DNA of 22,828 nucleotides from JAFLBB01 sp040007195 (GTDB lineage Bacteria; Acidobacteriota; Terriglobia; Bryobacterales; Bryobacteraceae). The stretch covers positions 1 through 22,828 of the forward strand of contig JBDTVQ010000062.1 in the NCBI GenBank assembly GCA_040007195.1, in the 5' to 3' direction. Shown here piece after piece: positions 7,518-14,297 of this stretch (its first letter is position 1; each line of letters starts with the position of its first letter). The notes below the pieces were generated by a model. It saw nothing but the letters and a program-made list of their open reading frames with translations. It was not told where the DNA came from and ran no database searches. Position numbers and translations under genes: made by a program.

Positions 7518-8757
7518 TATAGCCACCTCGCATTTTGAAGTAGAGGAACAGACCACCAAACACAAACGTGAGAATTACGGGCAGGACGCCCACGTAGCGG
7601 AACGTCGCCGCCGCGCCGTAGGAATCGTACCAACCGCCCATGATAGGCAGAATGAAGGCCGCCGACAACATCCCGGTGCCGCCGATGATGGCCATGCCAA
7701 GCGGTCCGGTCTTGGGAAAGCGTTCGCTCGAGAAGGCGATCATGGTGGGCCAGAAGAAAGTTTTGCCGACGCCGAAAACGCTTGCCGCGACGATGGCCGA
7801 CGTGGGCGAACTCACTCCGCCCAACATGTACAGGCCTGCGGCGCTGAGCACCGACGATACGGCGAGCAAACCGAGGGGCGACATGGCATGTGACAACGGC
7901 CCGGCGAAGAATCGGAGACCGAACATGATGCCCGCGGTCCAGACCAGGATCACGATGCCCTGCATGCCGGCGAGGTTCGTGATGAGCGACGGCACCCATT
8001 GATCGGGCCCCAGTTCGGTGGCCGCCGTCAACCACATGCAGAGCCACCACAGGATGAACATGGGCTGGAAGCACTCTTTCACCATCGCGGTGTTGGAGAT
8101 GCCCGCCGTGACGCGTTCGGTTTGCGGAAATTTCTCGCGGAAGCTGAGGAGGAAGAAGGCGACGGCGGGGACGAGAATCAACGATAGTTTTACCTGCCAG
8201 CCGAAGGTTGCCGTGGCCGCGGCCACTCCGGCGATATCGAGGCCCATGCCCTTTGTGATGGCGTAGCTCAACAGACCGCCGATGATCAGTCCAGCGGGCC
8301 ACCATGCGTGCAGGATATTCAGCTTCGAGATTTTCTCCAGCGGGTACATCGTGGCGATGAGAGGATTCACCACGCCTTCGACGAGTCCTTGCGCCAGGCC
8401 TAAGGCGAGCATGGCGCCGAGCAGGACAATCGTCGCGGGCGAATCGAAGAGGGAGGTAACCGCACCGGTGGGGCGGGGCGAAAAAATGATTGCCAGCACG
8501 GCCGCGACGTAGCCCGTGGCGGAGAGCAGCAGCAGTCGCCGCATGCCGAGGAAGTCGACAAGCGAGCCGCCGATGAGGATGGAAAGCGTAAAGCCCCAGA
8601 AGGCCGGGCTGAGGATGAGGCCCACCTGTTCCTTGGTGAGGTGAAAGTCCACGGCCAGCGCGTCGATGATGTCGCCACGGATTGAGAACACCATCGACGT
8701 GGTGACAATGGCGACGCAGCTAGCCGCAAACAGGCGGCCCTTGTGGGTTTCGTGCAT
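7480..8757 (-). CDS. MFS transporter, 12 predicted membrane helices
   Basis: A 425-aa inner-membrane protein with regularly spaced hydrophobic helices. The loop after helix 2 (GGSLVDFLGMRR) is the usual major facilitator signature G.l.D..GrR. An internal loop around residue 205 splits the two six-helix halves. It starts 17 bases after the stop of the Gfo/Idh oxidoreductase gene and overlaps the SoxC-like gene downstream, so it sits in the middle of a tight operon. The arrangement resembles sugar or sugar-acid permeases of the FHS/GPH-like branches next to sugar oxidoreductases, but the substrate cannot be read from sequence. A link to an organosulfur compound that releases sulfite is one inference from the neighbours. 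Confidence 0.87.
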   Translation of the reverse strand: MHETHKGRLFAASCVAIVTTSMVFSIRGDIIDALAVDFHLTKEQVGLILSPAFWGFTLSILIGGSLVDFLGMRRLLLLSATGYVAAVLAIIFSPRPTGAVTSLFDSPATIVLLGAMLALGLAQGLVEGVVNPLIATMYPLEKISKLNILHAWWPAGLIIGGLLSYAITKGMGLDIAGVAAATATFGWQVKLSLILVPAVAFFLLSFREKFPQTERVTAGISNTAMVKECFQPMFILWWLCMWLTAATELGPDQWVPSLITNLAGMQGIVILVWTAGIMFGLRFFAGPLSHAMSPLGLLAVSSVLSAAGLYMLGGVSSPTSAIVAASVFGVGKTFFWPTMIAFSSERFPKTGPLGMAIIGGTGMLSAAFILPIMGGWYDSYGAAATFRYVGVLPVILTFVFGGLFLYFKMRGGYSAVQLEAAAKGD

Positions 8758-8774
8758 AGAGAGGTTCGTTGATT

Positions 8775-9938
8775 CTATAACAACGGCACTTGTACCTCGC
8801 GGCCCAGGGCGTCGGCGGAGACGTATCCGGCATAGAGGGTGAGCGTGGTGTCGATGGCCAGGTCAAGATCGCATTCAGGCGTGCGGCCTTCGTGGATCGC
8901 GCCGACGATGTCGGTGAGTTCGCCTTCGCGGCCATTGGCCCAGTTGTCGTTGCCGGGGCAGGGGATCCAGCCTTCGTTGGTGCTGATCTTTTCGACGAAG
9001 TAGATGTCCTTGGTGATCTCCTTACTGGGCGAATAGACGTCGGCAACATGGACGGGCGAGATATGGCAACGGGTGCGGTGGTTGTTGGCGAACACTTCCA
9101 CATAGTCGTGAATGCCGCCGAGGACGAGTTCGCTCGCGGTGATGTCGGCGACGGTTCCATCGTCGAAGACGACGTGGAGGAGGGCGTAGTCTTCGGTGTC
9201 CTGGTAGGTGGGGCGAAGGAAGCCGCGATCCTCGAAGCCGGGGAGTTTGGTTATGGAGTGCGTGCGGGCGCTGACCGATGCCGGGCGAATGGGGCGTCCG
9301 AGGCGCGCCATGCCTTCGGCGCGCTTGAGGTAGAGAATGGGGGTCAACGCATGGCAGCCCTTGGCAATTAGCGAGCCGCCGCCTTGAATCGACCAAATGC
9401 CGTAAACGGGCGAGTGCGAGCCGTTGTGCGATTCCTCGCCCTGCATTCGCAGAATCTGCGCCTTGGTCTTCTGGACAATCTCGCGTTCCTTCTGCACGGA
9501 AGGAGCATAGACGCAGTTCTCCGCATAGCCTAGTGTGACGCCGGAGTTCACGATCTCTTCGCGCAGGGCGGCGAGTTCGGCGTACACGGCGTCGAGCATT
9601 TGCTGCTTCGTATTCAGATCGGGCGATCCGAAAAAGCCGCTGAACGGCTTTTCAATGATGATGTGCACGCCGGCCTGAGCCGCCGCCCGCATGTACTGCG
9701 CGTGTGAGGATGGAGGCGAGCAGATGTCGACGGCATCCACATGCGGCAGCATCTCCTCCACTGACGCATATGCCGTGATGCCGAACTGGCGCGCGAACGC
9801 CTCCCTGCTTTCCGCGCGGGGCGAGGTCACTCCGACAACAGTTGCCTTGCCCGCGGGAAAGTTCTCCATATGGAACTTGGATGCGAAGCCCGCGCCGATC
9901 ATTCCGACTCGTACGGGGTTTCCCTTTTGAAATGCCAT
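8775..9938 (-). CDS. Gfo/Idh/MocA family oxidoreductase, cytoplasmic
   Basis: A 387-aa NAD(P)-dependent dehydrogenase. The Rossmann fold starts at RVGMIGAGFASKFH (glycines intact), the EKPFSG motif is at about 96-101, and GGGSLIAKGCHALTPILYLK supplies the catalytic histidine segment. No signal peptide is present, unlike the other family member in this window. It is the first gene of a four-gene reverse-strand run with the MFS transporter, SoxC-like enzyme and cytochrome c. It starts only 24 bases from the divergent diheme cytochrome gene, so promoters for the two must overlap or reach into the coding regions. Likely a sugar or cyclitol oxidation step; substrate unknown. Confidence 0.88.
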   Translation of the reverse strand: MAFQKGNPVRVGMIGAGFASKFHMENFPAGKATVVGVTSPRAESREAFARQFGITAYASVEEMLPHVDAVDICSPPSSHAQYMRAAAQAGVHIIIEKPFSGFFGSPDLNTKQQMLDAVYAELAALREEIVNSGVTLGYAENCVYAPSVQKEREIVQKTKAQILRMQGEESHNGSHSPVYGIWSIQGGGSLIAKGCHALTPILYLKRAEGMARLGRPIRPASVSARTHSITKLPGFEDRGFLRPTYQDTEDYALLHVVFDDGTVADITASELVLGGIHDYVEVFANNHRTRCHISPVHVADVYSPSKEITKDIYFVEKISTNEGWIPCPGNDNWANGREGELTDIVGAIHEGRTPECDLDLAIDTTLTLYAGYVSADALGREVQVPLL

Positions 9939-9962
9939 TAGGGAATAGTATCCTCATGAGCG

Positions 9963-10955
9963 ATGTGGAAAAAGATTGTTCTGGGAATTTTGGGCGCGAT
10001 CGCGGTGGTTGTGGGTGGCGGTCTTGCGTACCTAACTGTCAAGAAACCAGCGATGCAGGCGCCTTCGACGCGCACTGTGGAGAAGACGCCGGAGCGCGTG
10101 GCGCGCGGGAAATACCTGTTCGAGCACGTCGCGAATTGCGCCGATTGCCATTCCGACGTGCACTGGGATAAGTTCGCCACTCCGATCAAGGAAGGCGGGC
10201 TTGCGGTGGGCCGGGCATGGCCCACCGACCTTGGGCTGCCGGGGACCTTCTATTCGCCCAACCTTACTTCCGATGCCGAAACGGGCGTCGGTGCGTGGAG
10301 CGACGGCGAACTGATCCGCGCCATCCGTGAAGGCATCAGCCGCGACGGACGCGTCCTGTTTCCGCTGATGCCCTACACCGAGTTCCGCAATATGAGCGAT
10401 GTGGATGCCGAATCCATCGTGGCTTACATACGCACCATTCCCGCCGTGAACCGCAAACAGCCAATCACGCAGATCAATTTCCCGGTGAACCTGATGATCA
10501 AGGGAGCGCCGCAGCCGGTGACGGCCCCAGTGCCTTCACCGGACAGGAATGACAAGATCGCTTATGGGAAATATCTCACCATCATCGGCGGCTGCCACAG
10601 CTGCCATACGCCCTCCGAACATGGTTCGCCGAAGCCGGGGACCGAATATACGGGTGGCGAGAAGTTTGGCCTGGAGGGCCGAGGCTTACTGGCGGTGAGC
10701 TTCAACCTGACGCCGGACAACAATACGGGCATCGGCACGTGGGACGAGAATCAATTTCTCGAGAAATTCCACCAGTACAAGGAGTATGCCGAGGGCAAAG
10801 CGCCGCCGTCGACGCCCGAGAATTTTACGGTCATGCCATGGTTGGCGTTCAATGGACTTGAGGACGACGATTTGCGCTCCATCTTTGCGTTTTTGAAATC
10901 TCTGAAACCCGTCGAGCACGTGGTGGAAACCCGGCCCCTGGCGGCGAAGAAATGA
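9963..10955 (+). CDS. Membrane-anchored diheme cytochrome c
   Basis: A 330-aa protein with an uncleaved-looking N-terminal membrane anchor (residues 5-25) followed by two cytochrome c domains with heme sites CADCH (59-63) and CHSCH (211-215). Candidate methionine ligands lie in FPLMPYTEF (about 133-141) and FTVMPWLAF. The layout resembles cytochrome subunits that take electrons from periplasmic alcohol, aldehyde or sugar dehydrogenases. It overlaps the RidA gene by four bases (ATGA at 10952-10955), so the two are co-expressed. The start ATG 9963 has only a weak ribosome-binding site, but the membrane anchor begins directly after it. Confidence 0.9.
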   Translation: MWKKIVLGILGAIAVVVGGGLAYLTVKKPAMQAPSTRTVEKTPERVARGKYLFEHVANCADCHSDVHWDKFATPIKEGGLAVGRAWPTDLGLPGTFYSPNLTSDAETGVGAWSDGELIRAIREGISRDGRVLFPLMPYTEFRNMSDVDAESIVAYIRTIPAVNRKQPITQINFPVNLMIKGAPQPVTAPVPSPDRNDKIAYGKYLTIIGGCHSCHTPSEHGSPKPGTEYTGGEKFGLEGRGLLAVSFNLTPDNNTGIGTWDENQFLEKFHQYKEYAEGKAPPSTPENFTVMPWLAFNGLEDDDLRSIFAFLKSLKPVEHVVETRPLAAKK

Positions 10956-11773
10956 GGATGCGTTGGTTGGCCTGTATCGGCATGGTCGCTGGCATGGCGG
11001 CGGTGCCTGGCATTGCGGCTGAGCGGCGCTCCGTGTTTCCCCCGGGCATCAAACCGGCCGGTCCTTATTCACCTGGGGTTGTGCAAGGCGATTATCTTTA
11101 CGTTTCGGGCCAGGGACCGCGCGATGCTAATGGCAAGTATGGCGACACGCCCGAGGCCAATATGCGGCAGGCGCTGCGTAATATCCGCGCCATCGTCGAG
11201 GCCGGTGGAATGACGATGAAACACGTCACCTTCGCGCACGTGTATCTGCACTCCTCCGTTCCGAAATCGGAGATGGAAAAGGTGTGGAAGGAGACGTTCC
11301 CCAAGAACCCGCCGAAGCTGCTGGTGTTTGCGGCGCATCGCATGCCACTGGATATTCCGGTCGAAATAAATGCGATTGCCGTGAACGACCTGGCGAAGAA
11401 GAAGGCTTCGAAGATGAAGCTGCCGGACCAGAACAGCAAGGCCGGCTGCCACAAGGCCACGGGCGGGATTCTGTGCACGGCGAGCGTGACCACGGCGGCA
11501 ACCGTGGAAGAACAGACCAAGCTGACGTTCGAGCAACTGGGGACGGCACTGGCAGTGGCGGGTTACAAGCTGTCCGATGTGGTTGCCACGAACGTGCAGT
11601 TGGATAGCGTCGACGATTTCGCCAAGATGAACGGCGTTTACGGGACGTTTTTTCCGAAAGATTCACCACCCACGCGCACGACTATCGGGCCCAAGACTCC
11701 CGTGGCTTCGCGCGAGGCCGTCAGCGGCCAATATCCTCAATTGGTGAAAATCGCCCTGCTGGCTGTGAAGTGA
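10952..11773 (+). CDS. Exported tandem RidA-family (YjgF/YER057c) protein
   Basis: A 273-aa protein with a signal peptide (1-23, cut near GIAAE) and two RidA domains in tandem, about 28-145 and 155-272. The first shows GPYSPGVVQGDYLYVSGQGP and a PVEINAIAV strand; the second shows CTASVTTAATVEEQTKLTFE and PPTRTTIG. Known RidA enzymes are cytoplasmic single-domain trimers that hydrolyse reactive enamines/imines, using one conserved arginine. The second domain keeps that arginine (PPTR), whereas the first has lysine at the matching place (PPKL), so only one half may be catalytic. Export and the coupling to a diheme cytochrome are unusual for the family and suggest periplasmic metabolite clean-up or a different ligand. 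Confidence 0.83.
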   Translation: MRMRWLACIGMVAGMAAVPGIAAERRSVFPPGIKPAGPYSPGVVQGDYLYVSGQGPRDANGKYGDTPEANMRQALRNIRAIVEAGGMTMKHVTFAHVYLHSSVPKSEMEKVWKETFPKNPPKLLVFAAHRMPLDIPVEINAIAVNDLAKKKASKMKLPDQNSKAGCHKATGGILCTASVTTAATVEEQTKLTFEQLGTALAVAGYKLSDVVATNVQLDSVDDFAKMNGVYGTFFPKDSPPTRTTIGPKTPVASREAVSGQYPQLVKIALLAVK

Positions 11774-11799
11774 TCCTACCGACCTGTTAGCATTTCGGA

Positions 11800-12429
11800 A
11801 TGGAACGAATCAAGGAAGGCGTGCAGCGCTTCCGGACCTATATCTTTCCCCACATGCGCGGGATGTTCGGGCGACTATCGGAAGGCCAGGAGCCGCATGC
11901 GCTCATGATCACCTGCTCGGATTCGCGCGTGGTGCCCAATCTGATCACCGACACCGCGCCGGGCGAGTTGTTCATCGAGCGCAACCCGGGCAACATGGTG
12001 CCGATCTTCGGTAAGTCGGCCATGGGCGGCGTTTCGGCGTCGATTGAATATGCCGTCGGCGTGCTCAATGTCCCGAACATTATCGTCTGCGGCCATTCCG
12101 ACTGCGGGGCGGTGAAGGGGATGATGCATCCGAAGAAGGTGAGTAACCTGACAGCCGTGAAAGATTGGCTGGGGCATGGACCTTCGAACGAAGAGGTGGC
12201 GGGAATTGAGGATCCACACGAGCGACTGCGCGTGCTCACCGAGTTGAACGTGCTGATGCAGGTAGAGAATTTGAAAACGCACCCCAGCGTGGCGGCGAGG
12301 CTGAAGAAGAAAAAGATCGGCCTCTACGGATGGGTGTTCGACATCGAGTGCGGCGAGGTGCGGGCCTGGAACGAAAAGGCGGGGAAGTTTGAGGTGTGGC
12401 CGCCGGAGTCAAAGAAGAAGCGGAAATAA
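11800..12429 (+). CDS. Beta-class carbonic anhydrase
   Basis: Interconverts CO2 and bicarbonate with zinc. The 209-aa protein carries every beta-class landmark: zinc ligand C39 with the D41/R43 dyad in CSDSR, and H99 and C102 in CGHSDCGA. The RNPGN and SASIEYAVGVL segments lie between. The length is normal, there is no signal peptide, and the tail is lysine-rich (KKKRK). It begins 26 bases after the RidA gene on the same strand and may be read from the same promoter. It ends 45 bases from the stop of the convergent reverse transcriptase gene, marking the edge of the retron cassette. Confidence 0.95.
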   Translation: MERIKEGVQRFRTYIFPHMRGMFGRLSEGQEPHALMITCSDSRVVPNLITDTAPGELFIERNPGNMVPIFGKSAMGGVSASIEYAVGVLNVPNIIVCGHSDCGAVKGMMHPKKVSNLTAVKDWLGHGPSNEEVAGIEDPHERLRVLTELNVLMQVENLKTHPSVAARLKKKKIGLYGWVFDIECGEVRAWNEKAGKFEVWPPESKKKRK

Positions 12430-12474
12430 ACAGATCCTGATTTGGCGTCAGAGTCTAGCGGCCACGCTGCTAGT

Positions 12475-13362
12475 TCATTCGATGCGACGAAGCCGGTGTG
12501 CGTATGAAGGTTCAAGCTGAGACGCCTCGATCATCTGGCCTCTAACGCTCTGATAGAGTCGTTCCTTTTCGGCTCCTTGAGGGAGCGACTCCAGAAGTGC
12601 TAAATTCGTGGCAATCTTCAGATGTCGTCTGTTTGGCAAATGCTTTCTGCCGTCCCTCAGAATGGTCCCAGTCACTGACTTCGCTGTCGTTGGGCCATAG
12701 TATTTGAATTTATGAAGGTCGAGGCCACTGCCTTTGAATATAGACTTGATCAAGTCGCGGTCTCTGTTATTGACGAGGCTACCGGAAAGTGTCATGTCGT
12801 CGACATAGACTGTGAACACGTTACCTCTCGCTTTCGCAGCTGCGGCGGCGCGGTCAAACCTTGATTTCAGAGCCACGTATGCAGCCATCATGCTGAATGG
12901 GCTGCCAGTAGGAATGTGGCCTTCGAAAGTGCACAAGTCCCCCAATAAGTCGGCTACTTCTACGCCGCATTCAAAGTAATCGCGGAGCCCGCGAACGAAA
13001 GCCTCTGTGCTAGTGGATGGGTAGAATTTACGGATGTCGAGCTTGATCAGCGTGCGGCTTGAGACGTGGGCTTCGGCGTTTGTAATGTATGACCGTTTCT
13101 TTCTACCAGAGTGAAGATATTCTGGGAGCTGGATTCGGTTAACAATCCTGACAAGGCGCCGATGAAGTACCTTAAGCTGGCCCTGAGGTGCTTCGATTAT
13201 TCGCTCTTTTCCGTTGGCATCCGTTTCGGGCCAAACATGATAATGCTTGCCGACATCCGACAGGGCTCGCAGCGTCTTGCTGTCATACCTCAATAACCTT
13301 GCCAACTGTCCAATGCTGCGAAGTCGAAATAGCCCACTCTGATGTATCGGGTATCGGCTCAT
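12475..13362 (-). CDS. Retron-type reverse transcriptase
   Basis: A 295-aa reverse transcriptase predicted to copy a structured RNA into RNA-linked msDNA. Fingers/palm blocks are in order: ERIIEAPQGQLKVLHRRL (53-70), LIKLDIRKFYPS with catalytic D109 (105-116), HIPTGSPFSMMAA (149-161), and the active site FTVYVDDMTLSG (183-194, YVDD). Two signatures specific to retron enzymes are present: NAxxH as NAEAH (95-99) and VTG (230-232, in SVTGTI). No maturase X, HNH or other added domain exists, and the length is typical for retron enzymes. The ATG overlaps the stop of the upstream HTH gene (ATGA at 13359-13362). Sampled G+C is near 48% against about 65% in groEL next door, which suggests acquisition by transfer. 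Retrons characterised so far act as anti-phage systems. Confidence 0.93.
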   Translation of the reverse strand: MSRYPIHQSGLFRLRSIGQLARLLRYDSKTLRALSDVGKHYHVWPETDANGKERIIEAPQGQLKVLHRRLVRIVNRIQLPEYLHSGRKKRSYITNAEAHVSSRTLIKLDIRKFYPSTSTEAFVRGLRDYFECGVEVADLLGDLCTFEGHIPTGSPFSMMAAYVALKSRFDRAAAAAKARGNVFTVYVDDMTLSGSLVNNRDRDLIKSIFKGSGLDLHKFKYYGPTTAKSVTGTILRDGRKHLPNRRHLKIATNLALLESLPQGAEKERLYQSVRGQMIEASQLEPSYAHRLRRIE

Positions 13363-13691
13363 CGTCGCTCCGCCTCCACCAGTTCGTCGGATGAATCTTC
13401 AGGCTTCAAGTCCGGTTGGAGGTGGCAAAGGAACTGTAGCACGTGACCAGCCAAGTGTACCCGAGAACGTTCCGATAACTTCTCGCCGTCCATCCGTTCA
13501 GCGAAGATCAACATCGTGGACACCGGGATGTTGAACAACTCGGAATACTTGCTCAGTAGTGCAAGGGAAAATTCCTTCTTGCCGCCTTCAAGTTCGCACA
13601 GATATGACTTCGAAATTGAAAGCTTCTCCGCCAAATCGGACTGTTGCATCCCAGCGAATAGTCTGAGAAGTTTAAGTGCTTCACCAAGCAT
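13359..13691 (-). CDS. Xre-family HTH protein, retron accessory/effector candidate
   Basis: A 110-aa protein. Residues 3-58 form a classic Xre/Cro helix-turn-helix (LKLLRLFAGMQQSDLAEKLS, then ISKSYLCELEGGKKEFSLAL), followed by a helical region 60-90 and an acidic tail (KPEDSSDELVEAERR). The ATG at 13691 places the HTH at the N-terminus; a TTG at 13706 is an alternative. It overlaps the reverse transcriptase by four bases and follows the 49-codon ORF by 29 bases. Some described retrons carry a small HTH protein as their only partner (called type VI in one classification, from memory), so it could be the effector, or it could regulate the operon. Confidence 0.85.
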   Translation of the reverse strand: MLGEALKLLRLFAGMQQSDLAEKLSISKSYLCELEGGKKEFSLALLSKYSELFNIPVSTMLIFAERMDGEKLSERSRVHLAGHVLQFLCHLQPDLKPEDSSDELVEAERR

Positions 13692-13720
13692 AATTATTCC
13701 GTACAAATGTTGAAAGGTCG

Positions 13721-13870
13721 TTAGCTCAAGAGCTTATCAAGCAGTCGTAATCCGTAGACTACAACCTGCAGTAGTTTCGCAGCTAACGCCCAAACCTGAG
13801 GTTTGGCAACCAACTTGCGAAACCAAGCCGGCAACGCCCGCCGAGTCGAAGATCGAGACCTTTTGGCCAT
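13721..13870 (-). CDS. 49-aa basic/hydrophobic microprotein in the retron operon
   Basis: A short ORF (ATG 13870, stop 13723-13721), not recognised as any family. The start has an AAGGA ribosome-binding site five bases upstream. The peptide has a very basic N-terminus (MAKRSRSSTRR, residues 1-11), then LPAWFRKLVAKPQ, and a hydrophobic or amphipathic helix VWALAAKLLQVVVYGLRLLD (26-45). It lies between the structured leader and the HTH gene on the same strand. The composition resembles membrane-active or nucleic-acid-binding peptides, so it is a candidate retron toxin, but nothing proves it is translated. A competing 55-codon frame overlaps it with a weaker start. Confidence 0.55.
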   Translation of the reverse strand: MAKRSRSSTRRALPAWFRKLVAKPQVWALAAKLLQVVVYGLRLLDKLLS

Positions 13871-13906
13871 GTGCTTCCTTTCTCACGCCGGATTTCTCAG
13901 GCATGG

Positions 13907-14095
13907 CTCACTCGGAAGGAAGCGGGACTAAATCGGCGGTTTGAACCTTTCAACACACCAGTGCAGCATCGCGCTCACGATGCTGCACCGCGACGCGACC
14001 ACTACACGACCATCGCACTGACGACTGCGGCGAGGGATAAGGTAGAGGGGTTTCCCCCTCCGGGAGCACAATTCGCTCCCAGGTTGACGAGTGAG
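13907..14095 (-). ncRNA. Candidate retron msr-msd non-coding RNA
   Basis: The leader between the retron promoter and the first ORF has no convincing gene but is full of hairpins in the reverse-strand transcript. GGGAGC/GCTCCC is at 14080-14062. GAGGGG/CCCCTC with a GAAA tetraloop is at 14060-14045. A perfect 11-bp stem GTGCAGCATCG/CGATGCTGCAC is at 13988-13961. TTGAA/TTCAA is at 13953-13941. The boundaries given are the 8-bp complementary pair CTCACTCG (14095-14088) and CGAGTGAG (13914-13907), a possible a1/a2 pair. The layout (short hairpins first, longer stem later, 5' of the RT operon) fits msr then msd. The branching guanosine and exact ends cannot be fixed by eye. Confidence 0.55.
13961..13988 (-). 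repeat. Perfect 11-bp inverted repeat, possible msd stem
   Basis: GTGCAGCATCG and CGATGCTGCAC with a six-base loop. It is the strongest hairpin of the retron leader and a candidate tip of the msd stem copied into DNA. Confidence 0.7.
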
Positions 14096-14123
14096 AAGTT
14101 TTCCCTTTCGATCTTCTAGAGGT

Positions 14124-14152
14124 AGATTAGTAAAAAAATTCTCCACAGTCAA
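14124..14152 (-). promoter_or_regulatory. Sigma-70-type promoter of the retron operon
   Basis: Reading the reverse strand, TTGACT (14152-14147) is followed after exactly 17 bases by TAATCT (14129-14124). The start of transcription would be near 14117, just before the structured leader. The spacer holds a run of seven T. Confidence 0.65.
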
Positions 14153-14163
14153 CAGAAAATTTG

Positions 14164-14190
14164 CCGTTAGCGAATTTAGTTCGCTAACGG
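14164..14190. repeat. Perfect 11-bp hairpin at the outer edge of the retron cassette
   Basis: CCGTTAGCGAA (14164-14174) and TTCGCTAACGG (14180-14190) with a five-base loop. In the groEL direction it is followed by CAAATTTTCTG, so it may be a second, weaker terminator after groL. It may also mark the boundary of the inserted cassette, because it lies just upstream of the retron promoter. Confidence 0.5.
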
Positions 14191-14207
14191 AATGTCGCCC
14201 GCAAACG

Positions 14208-14247
14208 CAACAAAGCCCGCCCCCCGGTAAGGGAGCGGGCTTTGTTG
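14208..14247 (-). terminator. Rho-independent terminator after groL, likely bidirectional
   Basis: Arms CAACAAAGCCCGC (14208-14220) and GCGGGCTTTGTTG (14235-14247) are perfect 13-bp inverted copies around a 14-base loop, with an A-rich side and a T-rich side of the GC stem. It lies 50 bases beyond the groL stop codon and separates the chaperone operon from the retron. Confidence 0.88.
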
Positions 14248-14297
14248 ACTCGCGGAATACCTGTCCGCCGTGAGGCGGGAGGCCGCGCGGTTAGCGC

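Noticed and set aside
12450..12472. CTAGC...GCTAG hairpin between the carbonic anhydrase and reverse transcriptase stops as a terminator.
   Set aside because: The stem is only five pairs plus a bulge and has no T-run on either strand.
12475..13362. Group II intron maturase or diversity-generating retroelement as identity of the reverse transcriptase.
   Set aside because: No maturase X or HNH domain, no intron RNA-like ends, no template/variable repeat pair or accessory Avd gene was seen, and the retron-specific NAxxH and VTG motifs are present.
13790..13806. Hairpin CCAAACC/GGTTTGG as part of the retron RNA.
   Set aside because: It lies inside the 49-codon ORF, has a three-base loop and is short; it may be chance or a local translation control, and is too weak to list as a feature.
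13739..13906. A 55-codon frame (starting MPEKSGVRKEAH) overlapping the 49-codon ORF on the same strand.
   Set aside because: It has a weak ribosome-binding site and its ATG touches the proposed a2 repeat; the 49-codon frame has the better start and a more protein-like composition. It is not fully excluded.
13928..14152. A 74-codon frame across the retron leader on the reverse strand.
   Set aside because: Its only start is the TTG of the -35 box, it has no ribosome-binding site, and it would run through all the hairpins; the promoter and ncRNA reading fits better.
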